From Rhodospirillaceae bacterium (lineage in GTDB: Bacteria; Pseudomonadota; Gammaproteobacteria; Steroidobacterales; Rariloculaceae): 39,033 nucleotides of DNA. Of this stretch, positions 6,340 to 15,091 are shown piece by piece (position 1 is the first letter of the stretch; each line of letters begins with the position of its first letter). The position numbers were made by a program, and so were the translations under genes. The DNA lies in contig JAHEEN010000008.1 in NCBI GenBank assembly GCA_024640685.1, positions 1-39,033 on the forward strand. Reading direction: 5' to 3'. The notes under the pieces were generated by a model. The model did no database searches. It saw only the letters and a list, made by a program, of their open reading frames with translations, and was not told the origin of the DNA.

Positions 6340-8736
6340 ATGAGCCCGAAGTGCTTCTCACGACGCCGGCCGGCGGCAACGACTGTTGTCGTCGTGGCTA
6401 TGCTCGCACTCCTCGATACGAGTGCCGGCACGTCGCTGCTCGTTTCACACGCTCGCGCGCAGGATGCCGCGCTGCCGGAGGTGGTTGAGCAACTGCTCGA
6501 CCACCCGCGGCTACCCGCCGTCGCAACGGATCCAGCGGACCGCTACCTGCTGCTCATCGATCAGCATGGCTTGCTGCCGAACGATCAGTTGCGTGCGCCG
6601 AGTATCAACGTCGCGGGTAGAAGGCTGGACCGGCTCACGGGGGGGCCCCACGCACCGATCGCCTATTTCGGCTTGACGATTGTCGACCTTGAATCCGGAA
6701 CACGGACGCGTGTTCACGTGCCGAGCGCCACGACGATCGGTTTCCCGCTTTGGGCTCCGGACGGATCGAGTTTCGCATTCACGGCTACGACCCAGAACGG
6801 CATTGAGCTGTGGATCGGTGATCCACGGACGGGCCATTCGCGCCGTTTAGTCGACGACGCCGTCAACGCGGCGCTCGGCGCGCCGTGTACCTGGATGCCC
6901 GACAGCCGACAACTCATGTGCCGGCTCGTGCCGGACACCCGGGTCGCGTTGCCCGAGGGCGGCGGCGAGGCCGTCTCACGCGTCGCAGCAGCTAATGCCC
7001 CATCGGGATCGGATCGAGATCTCATCCGGCACTTTCTCTATTCCCAGCTCGAGATGATCGATGTAGAGACGGGTGAACGGCGACAGTTGAACCGACCGGC
7101 CGTTATCGAGAGCGTCAGGCCCGCACCGAGCGGACGCATCTTTCTGCTGACGGTCGCAAGGCCACAGTACTCGCGAGTCGGCGCAGTCGAGGCGTGGGCG
7201 CGCCACATCGAAGTGTGGAACACCGACGCGCACCTGCTGCAAGCACTACCGCTCAGGGACGCCGACCAGTCCGATGCGATCAGGGCCGCGCACTGGCAAC
7301 CTACCGCGCCCGAGACCTTGATATGGGTGGCCCGATTTGGCGATAAGGAACGTGTATTGGCTCAGGCTGCGCCGTTCCTCGAACCCGCGACGACTATCTT
7401 CGAGACTCCGCGCCGATTCTCGGGCGTCGAGTGGCTCGAGGACTCGAGCCGGGCGCTCGTCAGCGAATTTGATACAGCTCACCGCATCACACGCACATGG
7501 CTCATCGATGTGGGGAACACCGAGGCACCGCCGCGGCGCCTGGGATCGCGCAGCGTCGATGCAGCCTATCCTGCGCTCGGACCACGGCTGAACCGCAGCA
7601 ATGCCAGTGGCCACGACGTCGTGCGTGTAGACAACAATTCGATCTACGTACTCGGCCGGTCCGTGCAAGATTCCTACATCGACAGGGTCAATCTCGAATC
7701 GATGGAGACCGAGCGCGTTTGGGAATCCGGAGAGCCCGGTCACGAGCGCGTGATCGATCTCTTGACAGCGAACGGCGATCGTCTGCTTACGCAGTATGAG
7801 GCCGCGAGCGAACCGCCCAACTATCGGTTGCACAATCTAGAAAGTGGCGCGATGCAAGCACTCACGCAGCGCACGCACCCAGCGCCCGAGCTCACGCAAA
7901 TCACGCGAATCCCATTGCGCTACCGGCGCAGCGACGGGATCGAGCTCTCTTCGATGCTCTACGTCCCGCGCGGGAGCTTGAAGAACGGCGAGCTGCCGCT
8001 CTTGGTCTGGGCCTATCCGCGCCGCTACGGGCGCGACGTTGCGCCAGTGAGGTCAATGGGCACCGATCGCTTTCCGGATGCGGAGGAAGCCTTCAAGCTC
8101 TCGTTCGTGCTCAGCGGCTACGCAATTCTCGACCACGTGAGCATGCCGATCGTCGGCGAGCTCAACGATACGAACGATACGTTCGTCGAGCAGGTCATCG
8201 CAAATGCCGAGGCAGCGCTGCGCGCGGCAGCGGACACCGGTTACACGGATCCGGCGCGCGCCGGTATCGCCGGGCACAGCTATGGCGCTTTCATGGTCGC
8301 AAACCTGCTCGCGCACAGCGATCTGTTCGCGGCCGGAATAGCAATGAGCGGCGCCTACAACCGAACGCTGACACCGTTTGGGTTTCAAACGGAGCGCCGC
8401 TCACTTTGGGAAGCGCGCGATGCGTACCTAAGAATGTCACCCTATCTTTATTCCGATCGGATCGAGGCGCCGATGTTGCTAATTCACGGAGCGCTCGATG
8501 ACAACGCCGGCACGCCGCCAGCCCAATCGCAACAGTTCTACGATGCGATTCGCTACAACGGCGGTCAGGCGCGCTTAGTGCTATTACCCTACGAGGGACA
8601 TACCTACCGGGGAAGGGAATCCGTATTGTTGACGGCACGCGTCATGCTGAATTGGCTCGACGACCATCTCCGGCGGGCCGACCGCGGCAGCGTAGTTACG
8701 ACGGCCGCTCTCGACGACGCGCGAGTCAAGCTCTAA
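6340..8736 (+). CDS. Secreted S9 family serine peptidase, S9D glutamyl endopeptidase-like
   Basis: This 798-residue protein has an N-terminal export signal (basic SRRRPAATT, hydrophobic core, cleavage near AHARAQDA). A seven-bladed-propeller-like region follows, then a C-terminal alpha/beta hydrolase. The catalytic triad is visible: Ser647 in GHSYGAF, Asp720 in HGALDDN and His754 in YEGHTY. The segments SMPIVGELNDTNDTFVEQ, FMVANLLAHSDLF and AYNRTLTPFGFQTERRSLWEA are close to plant chloroplast GEP and bacterial S9D enzymes, which cut after glutamate. The ribosome binding site before ATG 6340 is weak. The protein should hydrolyse oligopeptides in the periplasm or outside the cell. It stands alone, convergent with the EF-hand gene. 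Confidence 0.85.
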   Translation: MSPKCFSRRRPAATTVVVVAMLALLDTSAGTSLLVSHARAQDAALPEVVEQLLDHPRLPAVATDPADRYLLLIDQHGLLPNDQLRAPSINVAGRRLDRLTGGPHAPIAYFGLTIVDLESGTRTRVHVPSATTIGFPLWAPDGSSFAFTATTQNGIELWIGDPRTGHSRRLVDDAVNAALGAPCTWMPDSRQLMCRLVPDTRVALPEGGGEAVSRVAAANAPSGSDRDLIRHFLYSQLEMIDVETGERRQLNRPAVIESVRPAPSGRIFLLTVARPQYSRVGAVEAWARHIEVWNTDAHLLQALPLRDADQSDAIRAAHWQPTAPETLIWVARFGDKERVLAQAAPFLEPATTIFETPRRFSGVEWLEDSSRALVSEFDTAHRITRTWLIDVGNTEAPPRRLGSRSVDAAYPALGPRLNRSNASGHDVVRVDNNSIYVLGRSVQDSYIDRVNLESMETERVWESGEPGHERVIDLLTANGDRLLTQYEAASEPPNYRLHNLESGAMQALTQRTHPAPELTQITRIPLRYRRSDGIELSSMLYVPRGSLKNGELPLLVWAYPRRYGRDVAPVRSMGTDRFPDAEEAFKLSFVLSGYAILDHVSMPIVGELNDTNDTFVEQVIANAEAALRAAADTGYTDPARAGIAGHSYGAFMVANLLAHSDLFAAGIAMSGAYNRTLTPFGFQTERRSLWEARDAYLRMSPYLYSDRIEAPMLLIHGALDDNAGTPPAQSQQFYDAIRYNGGQARLVLLPYEGHTYRGRESVLLTARVMLNWLDDHLRRADRGSVVTTAALDDARVKL

Positions 8737-8755
8737 CTGGAATATTGGTGTAGCG

Positions 8756-8786
8756 AAAAAAATGCCCGGCTCCTGAGAGCCGGGCA
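8756..8786 (-). terminator. Rho-independent terminator for the EF-hand gene
   Basis: A perfect 10-bp GC-rich stem (TGCCCGGCTC at 8763-8772, GAGCCGGGCA at 8777-8786) has a four-base loop. On the minus strand it is followed at once by seven Ts (A-run at 8756-8762). It lies 24 bp past the stop of the minus-strand EF-hand gene. On the plus strand there is no T-run after the stem, so it acts mainly for the minus strand. Confidence 0.9.
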
Positions 8787-8810
8787 CCTACTATCAGAAG
8801 ACGCAGACCG

Positions 8811-9020
8811 CTACTGCGCTGCCGCGTACTCTTCCTGGTCGAGTGCGCCGTCCTGGTTCGTATCAGCTGTAGCGAAGTCCAGGCCTTCGATGGCCGCCGC
8901 TTCTTCCATGCTGATCTGACCGTCGGCATTCGTATCGACTTCCTCGAACGAAGGAAGCTCTTGAGCAAGAACGAGACCCGAAAAGCCGATAGCTGCAAGC
9001 GCAAGCAAGTATTTCGTCAT
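8811..9020 (-). CDS. Small periplasmic two-EF-hand protein
   Basis: This 69-residue protein starts MTKYLLALAAIGFSGLVLAQ, a Sec signal with cleavage expected after LAQ. The mature part holds two canonical 12-residue EF-hand loops, DTNADGQISMEE and DTNQDGALDQEE. Each has Asp/Asn at positions 1, 3 and 5, Gly at 6 and Glu at 12, so both should bind metal, normally Ca2+. The ATG at 9020 is preferred over an in-frame upstream GTG because AGAGG lies eight bases before it. The gene lies 263 bp downstream of a same-strand PQQ dehydrogenase, whose cofactor needs a metal ion, so metal buffering for that enzyme is a possible role. Neither loop has the proline at position 2 seen in lanmodulin. Confidence 0.85.
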   Translation of the reverse strand: MTKYLLALAAIGFSGLVLAQELPSFEEVDTNADGQISMEEAAAIEGLDFATADTNQDGALDQEEYAAAQ

Positions 9021-9283
9021 GAGGGAAACCTCTTTCAATGTTAGGGATACAACAACCAAAAAACTCCGATTGCCGCAAACCGGCGTCCGGTACCCGAAAT
9101 AGTCCGAGACGCATGTTCACGACACACGACATATTCTGCGACGCGTACGGCAGATCAACCTGTCTCCAAACCGAGACACCACATTCGAGCTTGAGTATTT
9201 CGAACAAGTGAGCTCGTTAAGGAATTGAAGTCGCTCGGAAACTGTGCGCCCGATGATCGGTAGATTGACAGGTGCGGGAGCGG

Positions 9284-11317
9284 CTAAGGCCGTAGCCGCT
9301 CCGTCACGTAGCCGGCAATATCGCGCGCCTGCGCTGACGTGAACGTGCCCGTGAAGCTCGGCATATCGTTTCGCCCGTCTGCGATGATACGTACGACCTG
9401 GCCGATCGGCAGCCCCGGGGTGATCGGCGGTGCGACGTGGCCGGTGTCGCCATCCTCGCCGTGGCAAGCGACGCAGGCTTGTGCGAACAGCGCCTGCCCG
9501 TTCTCGATGTTCGGCGTGCCGACGATCGCACCGATCACGTTGTTCTCGTCGGGGCCCGCGGCGGCAACCTGTTCCATCGACCCATCGAGCGAGAACAACC
9601 AGACGCTGTCGCCGCGCGGCGAGCCTGCAAAGACATTCCCCGCCGAGTACACAGCGACGTACTGCTCGCCGTCGTGCTCGAACGTCGCGGCCGTCGCGTT
9701 GACGCCCGCTCCGGTCTGGAAGTCCCAGAGCATGTTGCCGGTATCGGAGTCGAGCGCCGTGATGCGACCGTCGCTGCGCCCGACGAACACGAGCCCGCCG
9801 GCTGTCGCAATCGAGCCGGAGTAGCAACGATCAGGCCAGCGTTGCCACCACGCGACCGTGTTCGTGTTGACGTCCATTGCCGTGAAAACGCCGTACGACG
9901 GTACGCCCGATGCGCCGCCGAAGCGCCCGCCCATGTAGCGCTCGCCACCCGGCGGGTCCTCCGGCGCTTCCGGATCGGCCTCGTAGAAATAAACGCGATT
10001 GTTCGCACAAACGAACATCAGTTCGCGCTCGGGATCGTAGGAGCTAGGCGGCCAGTTCGCGCCGCCGCGGGAACCGATGACGCGCTCGTTCCAGAACGGC
10101 ACGAAGACGTGATCGTTCTCGGGCAACGTGAAGCCTTCGGGCGGCACCGGAATCGTGATTGGCTTGAACGGCTCGCCGACCGGTATCGGCTGGGTCGCAG
10201 CCGTCGCCTGGCGCGGCTCCTGCGGCACCGGCACGTCTTCCATGCCGATCAGCGCCTCACCAGTCTCACGGTCGAGCAGATACATCCAGCCGGTCTTATT
10301 GAACGACGCAATCGCCTGACGCTCGCGCCCGTCTATCTCTGCATCGAACAGCACGACCGGCGTCGAGGAGTCGAAATCCCAGATGTCGTGGCGGATCTGC
10401 TGAAAGTGCCAGCGGTACTCGCCGGTTTCGACATCGATCGCAACCGTCGACAGCGAGAACAGGTTGTCGCCAGTGCGCACGGCGCCGTTGAAATCGGGCC
10501 CGGGATTGCCGGTCGAAAAGTACAGCAGGCCGAGTTCGGGATCGATCGCCGGCGTCTGCCAGACCGTCGCACCGCCGTGCTCCCAGACGTTCGATCCGGC
10601 CGGCCATGTGTCATGACCGATCTCGCCGGGTCCCGGAATCGTGTAGAACGTCCAGACGAGCGAGCCATCAGACGCAGCGTACGCCTTGACGCGCCCGCGC
10701 GTGCCAAACTCCGCGCCCGCAAATCCCGTGATCACGAGACCTTCGTAATAGCGTGGCGCCGAAGTGATGCTGTAGCCCTCCTCCCAGCGCTCGGCCTGTA
10801 TCGACCAAACGACGTCACCGGTCGCTTGGTCGAGTGCGACGAGCTTGCCGTCGAGCTGGCCGACGTAGACCTTGCCGTCCCCAAGGCCTAAGCCGCGGCT
10901 CGTCCAGCCGCAGCAAATCGTATCGATGAACGGGTTCAGATCGGCTTCGTAGCTCCACAGCATGTCGCCGCTGTCGATATCGATTGCGAAGACGTCGTCG
11001 GCACCCGTGACGATGTAGAGCACGCCGTCGTGGACGAGCGGCTCGGCTTCGCCCGAATACTGGGGGCCGACGCCGGAGCCGTTCAAGCGCGCTCGCCAGA
11101 CGCCCTTGAGGTTCGCGACGTTATCGCGATTGATCTGCGTCAACGCCGAGTAACGGCGGTTGTAGAGATCGCCGCCGTTCGTCGACCAGTTATCCTCCGG
11201 CACCGTCGCCAATGCATCTGCTGAGAACCCCGTATCGGGCTGTGCGAGGCTCAATGCCGACACTGAAGACAATCCGATCGCGACGAGTTTTAGCGTCGTT
11301 GTTGTTCGCAAGGACAT
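9284..11317 (-). CDS. PQQ-dependent quinohemoprotein alcohol dehydrogenase
   Basis: This 677-residue protein has a Sec signal (MSLRTTTTLKLVAIGLSS), an eight-bladed PQQ propeller and a C-terminal cytochrome c domain with CVACH (Cys615, Cys618, His619). The adjacent cysteines Cys135-Cys136 in DTICCGWTSRG form the vicinal disulfide that sits above PQQ in this family. The catalytic base is Asp314 in HDIWDFDSS. Layout and length fit type II quinohemoprotein alcohol dehydrogenases, which oxidise alcohols in the periplasm and pass electrons through the fused haem. Asp316, two residues after the catalytic aspartate, is the position associated with lanthanide use in the alcohol dehydrogenase branch. 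It is divergent from the flavoprotein gene at 11465. PQQ synthesis genes are not in the window. Confidence 0.9.
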   Translation of the reverse strand: MSLRTTTTLKLVAIGLSSVSALSLAQPDTGFSADALATVPEDNWSTNGGDLYNRRYSALTQINRDNVANLKGVWRARLNGSGVGPQYSGEAEPLVHDGVLYIVTGADDVFAIDIDSGDMLWSYEADLNPFIDTICCGWTSRGLGLGDGKVYVGQLDGKLVALDQATGDVVWSIQAERWEEGYSITSAPRYYEGLVITGFAGAEFGTRGRVKAYAASDGSLVWTFYTIPGPGEIGHDTWPAGSNVWEHGGATVWQTPAIDPELGLLYFSTGNPGPDFNGAVRTGDNLFSLSTVAIDVETGEYRWHFQQIRHDIWDFDSSTPVVLFDAEIDGRERQAIASFNKTGWMYLLDRETGEALIGMEDVPVPQEPRQATAATQPIPVGEPFKPITIPVPPEGFTLPENDHVFVPFWNERVIGSRGGANWPPSSYDPERELMFVCANNRVYFYEADPEAPEDPPGGERYMGGRFGGASGVPSYGVFTAMDVNTNTVAWWQRWPDRCYSGSIATAGGLVFVGRSDGRITALDSDTGNMLWDFQTGAGVNATAATFEHDGEQYVAVYSAGNVFAGSPRGDSVWLFSLDGSMEQVAAAGPDENNVIGAIVGTPNIENGQALFAQACVACHGEDGDTGHVAPPITPGLPIGQVVRIIADGRNDMPSFTGTFTSAQARDIAGYVTERLRP

Positions 11318-11464
11318 CGGAAGTTCCCCCTGACTCGTCCCGAGATACTAGCAGCCGGATCTGTTCAAAGCCCAGCATAGGGGGGGCGTCCAGGCAACGC
11401 GTGCCTGCCACGCCACGCTCGACTATGCTCGTTCGCAGCGGCACATCGATTGGGGAACTGGCAG

Positions 11465-13015
11465 ATGACGATTGAGATCAACCGGCGGCGATTCTTCAAG
11501 GGCGCGGCGGCGCTCACGGTCGGAGGCCTGAGCGCTTCGGCGACGTTGGCGCAATCCGGTGCGGAGCCGGCTGATGCTGCAGGTGTGCTAGAGCTGCAAA
11601 CACGCCGCGCACAACGCTGGGCCGGTCGAGGTCTCTCGGACTGGGTGCGGCCGCGGGACGGCGTCGATCACAACGTGGTCATCGTCGGCGGCGGCCAAAG
11701 CGGCATTGCGATCGCCTATGGGCTCAAGCGCAAGGGCATCGGTAAGGTCGAGGTCATCGACCGCGCGGCGCCCGGCCAGACCGGAATCTGGCGGTCGATC
11801 GCGCGCATGCAGCAGCTGCGGACCGGCAAGACGCTGATCGGGCTCGAGCAGGACAACCCGACACTCGGCTTTCGCGCGTGGTTCGAGACGCTCAACGGCG
11901 CCGACGCGTTCGATGCGCTCGATCGGATTCCGCGGCTCGCCTGGGCCGACTACGTCGATTGGTTTCAAGAGGTCACCGAGACGAGCGTTCGCTATCGCAC
12001 GCGGCTCATCGAGATCGAGCCGCAGGGCGATCTATTGCGCCTGCATCTCGAATCCGAAGGCGTGCGCCGCGAGGAGACGACGCGCAAGGTCGTGCTCGCG
12101 AATGGCTATGCAGGCTCCGGCGGACCGAACGTACCGGGCTTCCTAAGCGCGCTCCCGAACGAGTACTGGAGCCACACGAGCGACGACATCGATTTCGCGG
12201 CTTTGCGCGGCCAGGTCGTAGGCATCGTCGGCGCAGGCTCCTCGGCATTCGATGCGGCCGGCGTCGCGCTCGAGGCCGGCGCCGCCGAGGTTCACATGTT
12301 CAATCGCCGGCCGTACGTCGGCTACCCGGGCGGCTCGCCGGCCACGGGGCCGAGCGATCGCGGCCATGCGAACGCTCGTGAAATGGCGTTCGAGCTGCCC
12401 GACATCGTGCGCTGGCGCAACTACCTGCGCGGCGATCGCAGTGTCGCAACGGCACCGACCGACTCGATCGAGCGCGCCGTCAGGCACGACAACTTCCGTG
12501 TGCATCTGGAAAGCTCGCTCGCCGACGTTCGCATCGACAGCGGCCGAGTCGCCGCGAACGTCCGCGGCCAACCGTGGCGTCTCGACCATCTGATTGCCGG
12601 CACGGGCTACCGAATCGACATCGCGACGCAGACCGAGCTTTCCGGCATCCAGGAGTCGATCGCGCGCTGGGCCGACCGGTACGAGCCCGAGCCGGGCGAG
12701 GACAACGCCGGCGGCGCGATTCATCCCTACCTCGGCACAGGCTTCGAGTTTCTACCGCGCGGCAGCACCGGTGGCGAGTACCTGCGCAACATCCACTGCT
12801 TCAATCTATCGGCTCGCCTGAGCTTCGGCATGTCGATCGGCGACGTGCCGAGCTGTGTCGACCATCCGCGCCTGGTTGCGACGATCGCACGAGATCTGTA
12901 CGTCGAGAGCGTCGATGTCGCGGCGCACGAGCGCTGGGCCGAGTCGCCGATGGCCCCGGCGGACCCGGCGCCGTACGAAAGGGCGATCGCGGCGAGCACG
13001 AGCCAGGCTGCCTAA
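11465..13015 (+). CDS. Tat-exported FAD/NAD(P)-binding oxidoreductase (flavin monooxygenase-like)
   Basis: This 516-residue flavoprotein begins at ATG 11465, eight bases after GGGGA (11452-11456). The twin-arginine signal reads NRRRFFKGAAALTVGGLSAS. Two Rossmann motifs are visible: VVIVGGGQSGIAIAYGLKRKG near residue 70 for FAD, and VVGIVGAGSSAFDAAGVALEAG near residue 250 for a second nucleotide. This arrangement is shared by class B flavin monooxygenases and related NAD(P)/FAD oxidoreductases. The hydroxylase fingerprint FxGxxxHxxx(Y/F) appears only loosely, as YWSHTSDD. A periplasmic flavoprotein would not see NADPH, so I expect a dehydrogenase or oxidase role or a bound nucleotide instead. 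It shares a 147-bp divergent promoter region with the PQQ dehydrogenase. Confidence 0.75.
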   Translation: MTIEINRRRFFKGAAALTVGGLSASATLAQSGAEPADAAGVLELQTRRAQRWAGRGLSDWVRPRDGVDHNVVIVGGGQSGIAIAYGLKRKGIGKVEVIDRAAPGQTGIWRSIARMQQLRTGKTLIGLEQDNPTLGFRAWFETLNGADAFDALDRIPRLAWADYVDWFQEVTETSVRYRTRLIEIEPQGDLLRLHLESEGVRREETTRKVVLANGYAGSGGPNVPGFLSALPNEYWSHTSDDIDFAALRGQVVGIVGAGSSAFDAAGVALEAGAAEVHMFNRRPYVGYPGGSPATGPSDRGHANAREMAFELPDIVRWRNYLRGDRSVATAPTDSIERAVRHDNFRVHLESSLADVRIDSGRVAANVRGQPWRLDHLIAGTGYRIDIATQTELSGIQESIARWADRYEPEPGEDNAGGAIHPYLGTGFEFLPRGSTGGEYLRNIHCFNLSARLSFGMSIGDVPSCVDHPRLVATIARDLYVESVDVAAHERWAESPMAPADPAPYERAIAASTSQAA

Positions 13016-13068
13016 GCGGCTCTCTCACCCAAAGCGCACCCATCGGCCGGCCATGGGCCCGCCGGCGT

Positions 13069-13097
13069 TTGTCTCGGCGCCAAAACCATCGTATAAG
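13069..13097 (+). promoter_or_regulatory. Candidate sigma-70 promoter for the beta-propeller/cytochrome/MBL operon
   Basis: A -35-like TTGTCT at 13069-13074 and a -10-like TATAAG at 13092-13097 are separated by exactly 17 bp. They lie about 100 bp upstream of ATG 13200, in the 184-bp gap after the flavoprotein gene. The rest of the gap shows no other signal. Confidence 0.45.
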
Positions 13098-13199
13098 AAG
13101 GGCCTCAGTCCGACGGCGGAAAATGCGGAAGAAAGCGCAGCCGCCACGGGGGAATCTCGCTTCCAGTGAGCACACGCCAGCTGTGCCGGAGGTCATCTA

Positions 13200-14261
13200 A
13201 TGGATAACGCGAAATCTCGCACGATGCTCACCGCTCTGACGACGGGCCTGCTGTTGGCCGCAGCCGCGGGCGCACAGGATTCTGTCGTGCGGATCATTCA
13301 GACGAACTACGCCGGCAGCAACGCCCACGTCATCGATCCGGCGACGAACACGGTCGTCGGGGTCATCGACAACGTGCCGATGGCGCACGCCGCCGTCAAT
13401 CATCCGGACGGCCGCTACTTCTATTTTGCGAACGAGTTCGCGCATCAGGTCGACGTCGTCGACACGAAGACGCTCGAGGTGCTCGAATCGATCCCGCTGC
13501 TCGACCGACCGAACAAGCTCGTGGTCAACAAGAAGCACAATAAGCTCTACGTGGGTATCCGCGACCAAGCATTCCTGCAGGTCATCGACCTCGACTCGCA
13601 CGAGGTCATCAAGACGATCCCGGTGCATTACGGCATTCACAACGTCTATACGACGAAGGACGACGCGTGGATCATCGCCGGCCTCGGTAAGACGCCGGAC
13701 ACGAACGACGAGCCGACGATCCAGGTCGTCAACGCCGTTACCGACGAGATCGAGTTCAGCATCGCACTCGACGGTCACCGCGTGCGGCCGATGGCAATCG
13801 AATCGAATCCCGACGGCTCGCCGAAGCGCATCTTCGCGCAAGGCACGCGGCTCAACGGCTTTTTCGTCGTCGATTGGGAGCAGCGCAAGGCCGTCGACTT
13901 CGTCAGCCCTCCGCCGCTGCCGGTCTCGCAGCAGAACTTCGACGGCATCCAGGATGGCGTCGGCCACGGCCTCGCCGTACTGCCTGATCAATCGGCGCTG
14001 TGGTACGCGAGTCGGCTCGATAGCCGCGTCTACTCATGGTCGCTGCCGGATCTCGAGTTCAAAGGCGGCATCGAAGTCGGTCCGTCGCCGCAGTGGCTGA
14101 CGACGACACCGGACGGTGCGACGCTTTACGTCAGCATGGTCGGCTCGATGGAGACGGCCGCGATCGACACGAAGACGCACGAGATCGTCGCGCGAATTCC
14201 GGTCGGTTTCGGGCCGAAGCGCAACTCGACACACGTTCTGCCTATAGCGGCGGCCCGATGA
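13200..14261 (+). CDS. Secreted YVTN/YncE-like beta-propeller protein
   Basis: This 353-residue protein has an N-terminal signal (MLTALTTGLLLAAAAGAQ) and repeats of about 40 residues of the YVTN beta-propeller type, such as NAHVIDPATNTVVGVIDNVP, HQVDVVDTKTLEVLESIPL and LQVIDLDSHEVIKTIPV. It lacks recognisable catalytic residues. Similar propellers are encoded with PQQ dehydrogenases (the PQQ-dependent catabolism-associated beta-propeller family), where their job is unknown. GGAGG at 13187-13191 precedes ATG 13200. The stop overlaps the next start in ATGA, so translation of the two is coupled. Confidence 0.85.
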   Translation: MDNAKSRTMLTALTTGLLLAAAAGAQDSVVRIIQTNYAGSNAHVIDPATNTVVGVIDNVPMAHAAVNHPDGRYFYFANEFAHQVDVVDTKTLEVLESIPLLDRPNKLVVNKKHNKLYVGIRDQAFLQVIDLDSHEVIKTIPVHYGIHNVYTTKDDAWIIAGLGKTPDTNDEPTIQVVNAVTDEIEFSIALDGHRVRPMAIESNPDGSPKRIFAQGTRLNGFFVVDWEQRKAVDFVSPPPLPVSQQNFDGIQDGVGHGLAVLPDQSALWYASRLDSRVYSWSLPDLEFKGGIEVGPSPQWLTTTPDGATLYVSMVGSMETAAIDTKTHEIVARIPVGFGPKRNSTHVLPIAAAR

Positions 14262-15079
14262 GTTCCCGGGACTCGTTCGCGCGCGGCTTCGGCCGCGCCG
14301 CGCTCGTCGGCATCGCAGGCGTCGTGCTCGTCGCGTTCAGCAACCCTACCGAAGCGCAAGAGCTCGACTTCGAGTATTACCGCGAGAACATCGAGCCGAT
14401 GTTCTACCGCTCGCGCGGCAACTTCATGCCGCCGGACCCCGGTGAGCCTGCCTGCGTGATGTGCCATACGTGGCAGACCAATACGCCGTTGAGCTTGCAG
14501 AGGCTAGAGGAGAACGCCGACGGCAGCGTCTATTGGACCGAGGCACAGTCGCGGCAGAACTTCGCGGTCGTGTCCAGCCTCGTGACACCGGGCGATCCCG
14601 AGGCGAGCCGCCTGCTGCTGAAGCCGTTGCACCCGTCCGCTGGCGGCACGGCTGAGCACACCGGCGGCAAGTTCTGGGACTCGCGCAACGACCCCGAGTA
14701 TCAGACGCTCGCGCAATGGGTCGGCGCGGCGGCGCCTGCGGCTACGGCCGACGCGCCCGAGGTCGACTTCGAGTTCTTCCGCGCCTGCGTGCATCCGATG
14801 TTCTTCCAGGCAACGCCCGGCGGCATGGCGTGCACCAACTGTCACGGAGATCAGTTCGCGCCGCCCGACGTCGACGAGTCATGGGGCCTTGTGCAACGCC
14901 TGATAGCGCCCGGCGCGCCGACGCAGAGCCGGCTGTTGATGCACCCGCTGCATCCGGATGCGGGCGGCGACTACGTGCACAACGGCGTGCGCCGCTGGCG
15001 CAGCCAAGACGATCCCGAGTGGCAGATGCTCGCAGGCTGGGTCAACGGCGAGCGCACCGGGACGATGTGCCGACGCTAA
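14258..15079 (+). CDS. Secreted cytochrome-like protein with two CxxCH haem sites
   Basis: This 273-residue protein starts at ATG 14258 (overlap ATGA with the preceding gene); the frame is open further upstream only as a shadow of that gene. After a signal ending SNPTEAQE there are two tandem copies of a domain of about 115 residues. Each begins (L/V)DFE(Y/F)(Y/F)R, has one haem motif (CVMCH in the first, CTNCH in the second), contains TPGDPEASRLLLKPLHPSAGG or APGAPTQSRLLMHPLHPDAGG, and ends with QTLAQWV or QMLAGWV. This pattern recalls cytochrome-like domains common in Planctomycetes. It probably carries electrons for the neighbouring periplasmic oxidoreductases. The clear internal duplication is the notable point. 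Confidence 0.8.
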   Translation: MSSRDSFARGFGRAALVGIAGVVLVAFSNPTEAQELDFEYYRENIEPMFYRSRGNFMPPDPGEPACVMCHTWQTNTPLSLQRLEENADGSVYWTEAQSRQNFAVVSSLVTPGDPEASRLLLKPLHPSAGGTAEHTGGKFWDSRNDPEYQTLAQWVGAAAPAATADAPEVDFEFFRACVHPMFFQATPGGMACTNCHGDQFAPPDVDESWGLVQRLIAPGAPTQSRLLMHPLHPDAGGDYVHNGVRRWRSQDDPEWQMLAGWVNGERTGTMCRR

Positions 15080-15091
15080 TACGCCGCTGAC

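Noticed and set aside
8756-8786. Terminator for the plus-strand peptidase gene
   Set aside because: The T-run is only on the minus-strand side of the stem. On the plus strand the stem is followed by CCTACTATC, so it terminates the EF-hand transcript mainly.
9437-10891. 484-codon open frame on the plus strand opposite the PQQ dehydrogenase
   Set aside because: It is an antisense shadow of a clearly real gene. The translation is Arg-rich without domain signatures and lacks a ribosome binding site.
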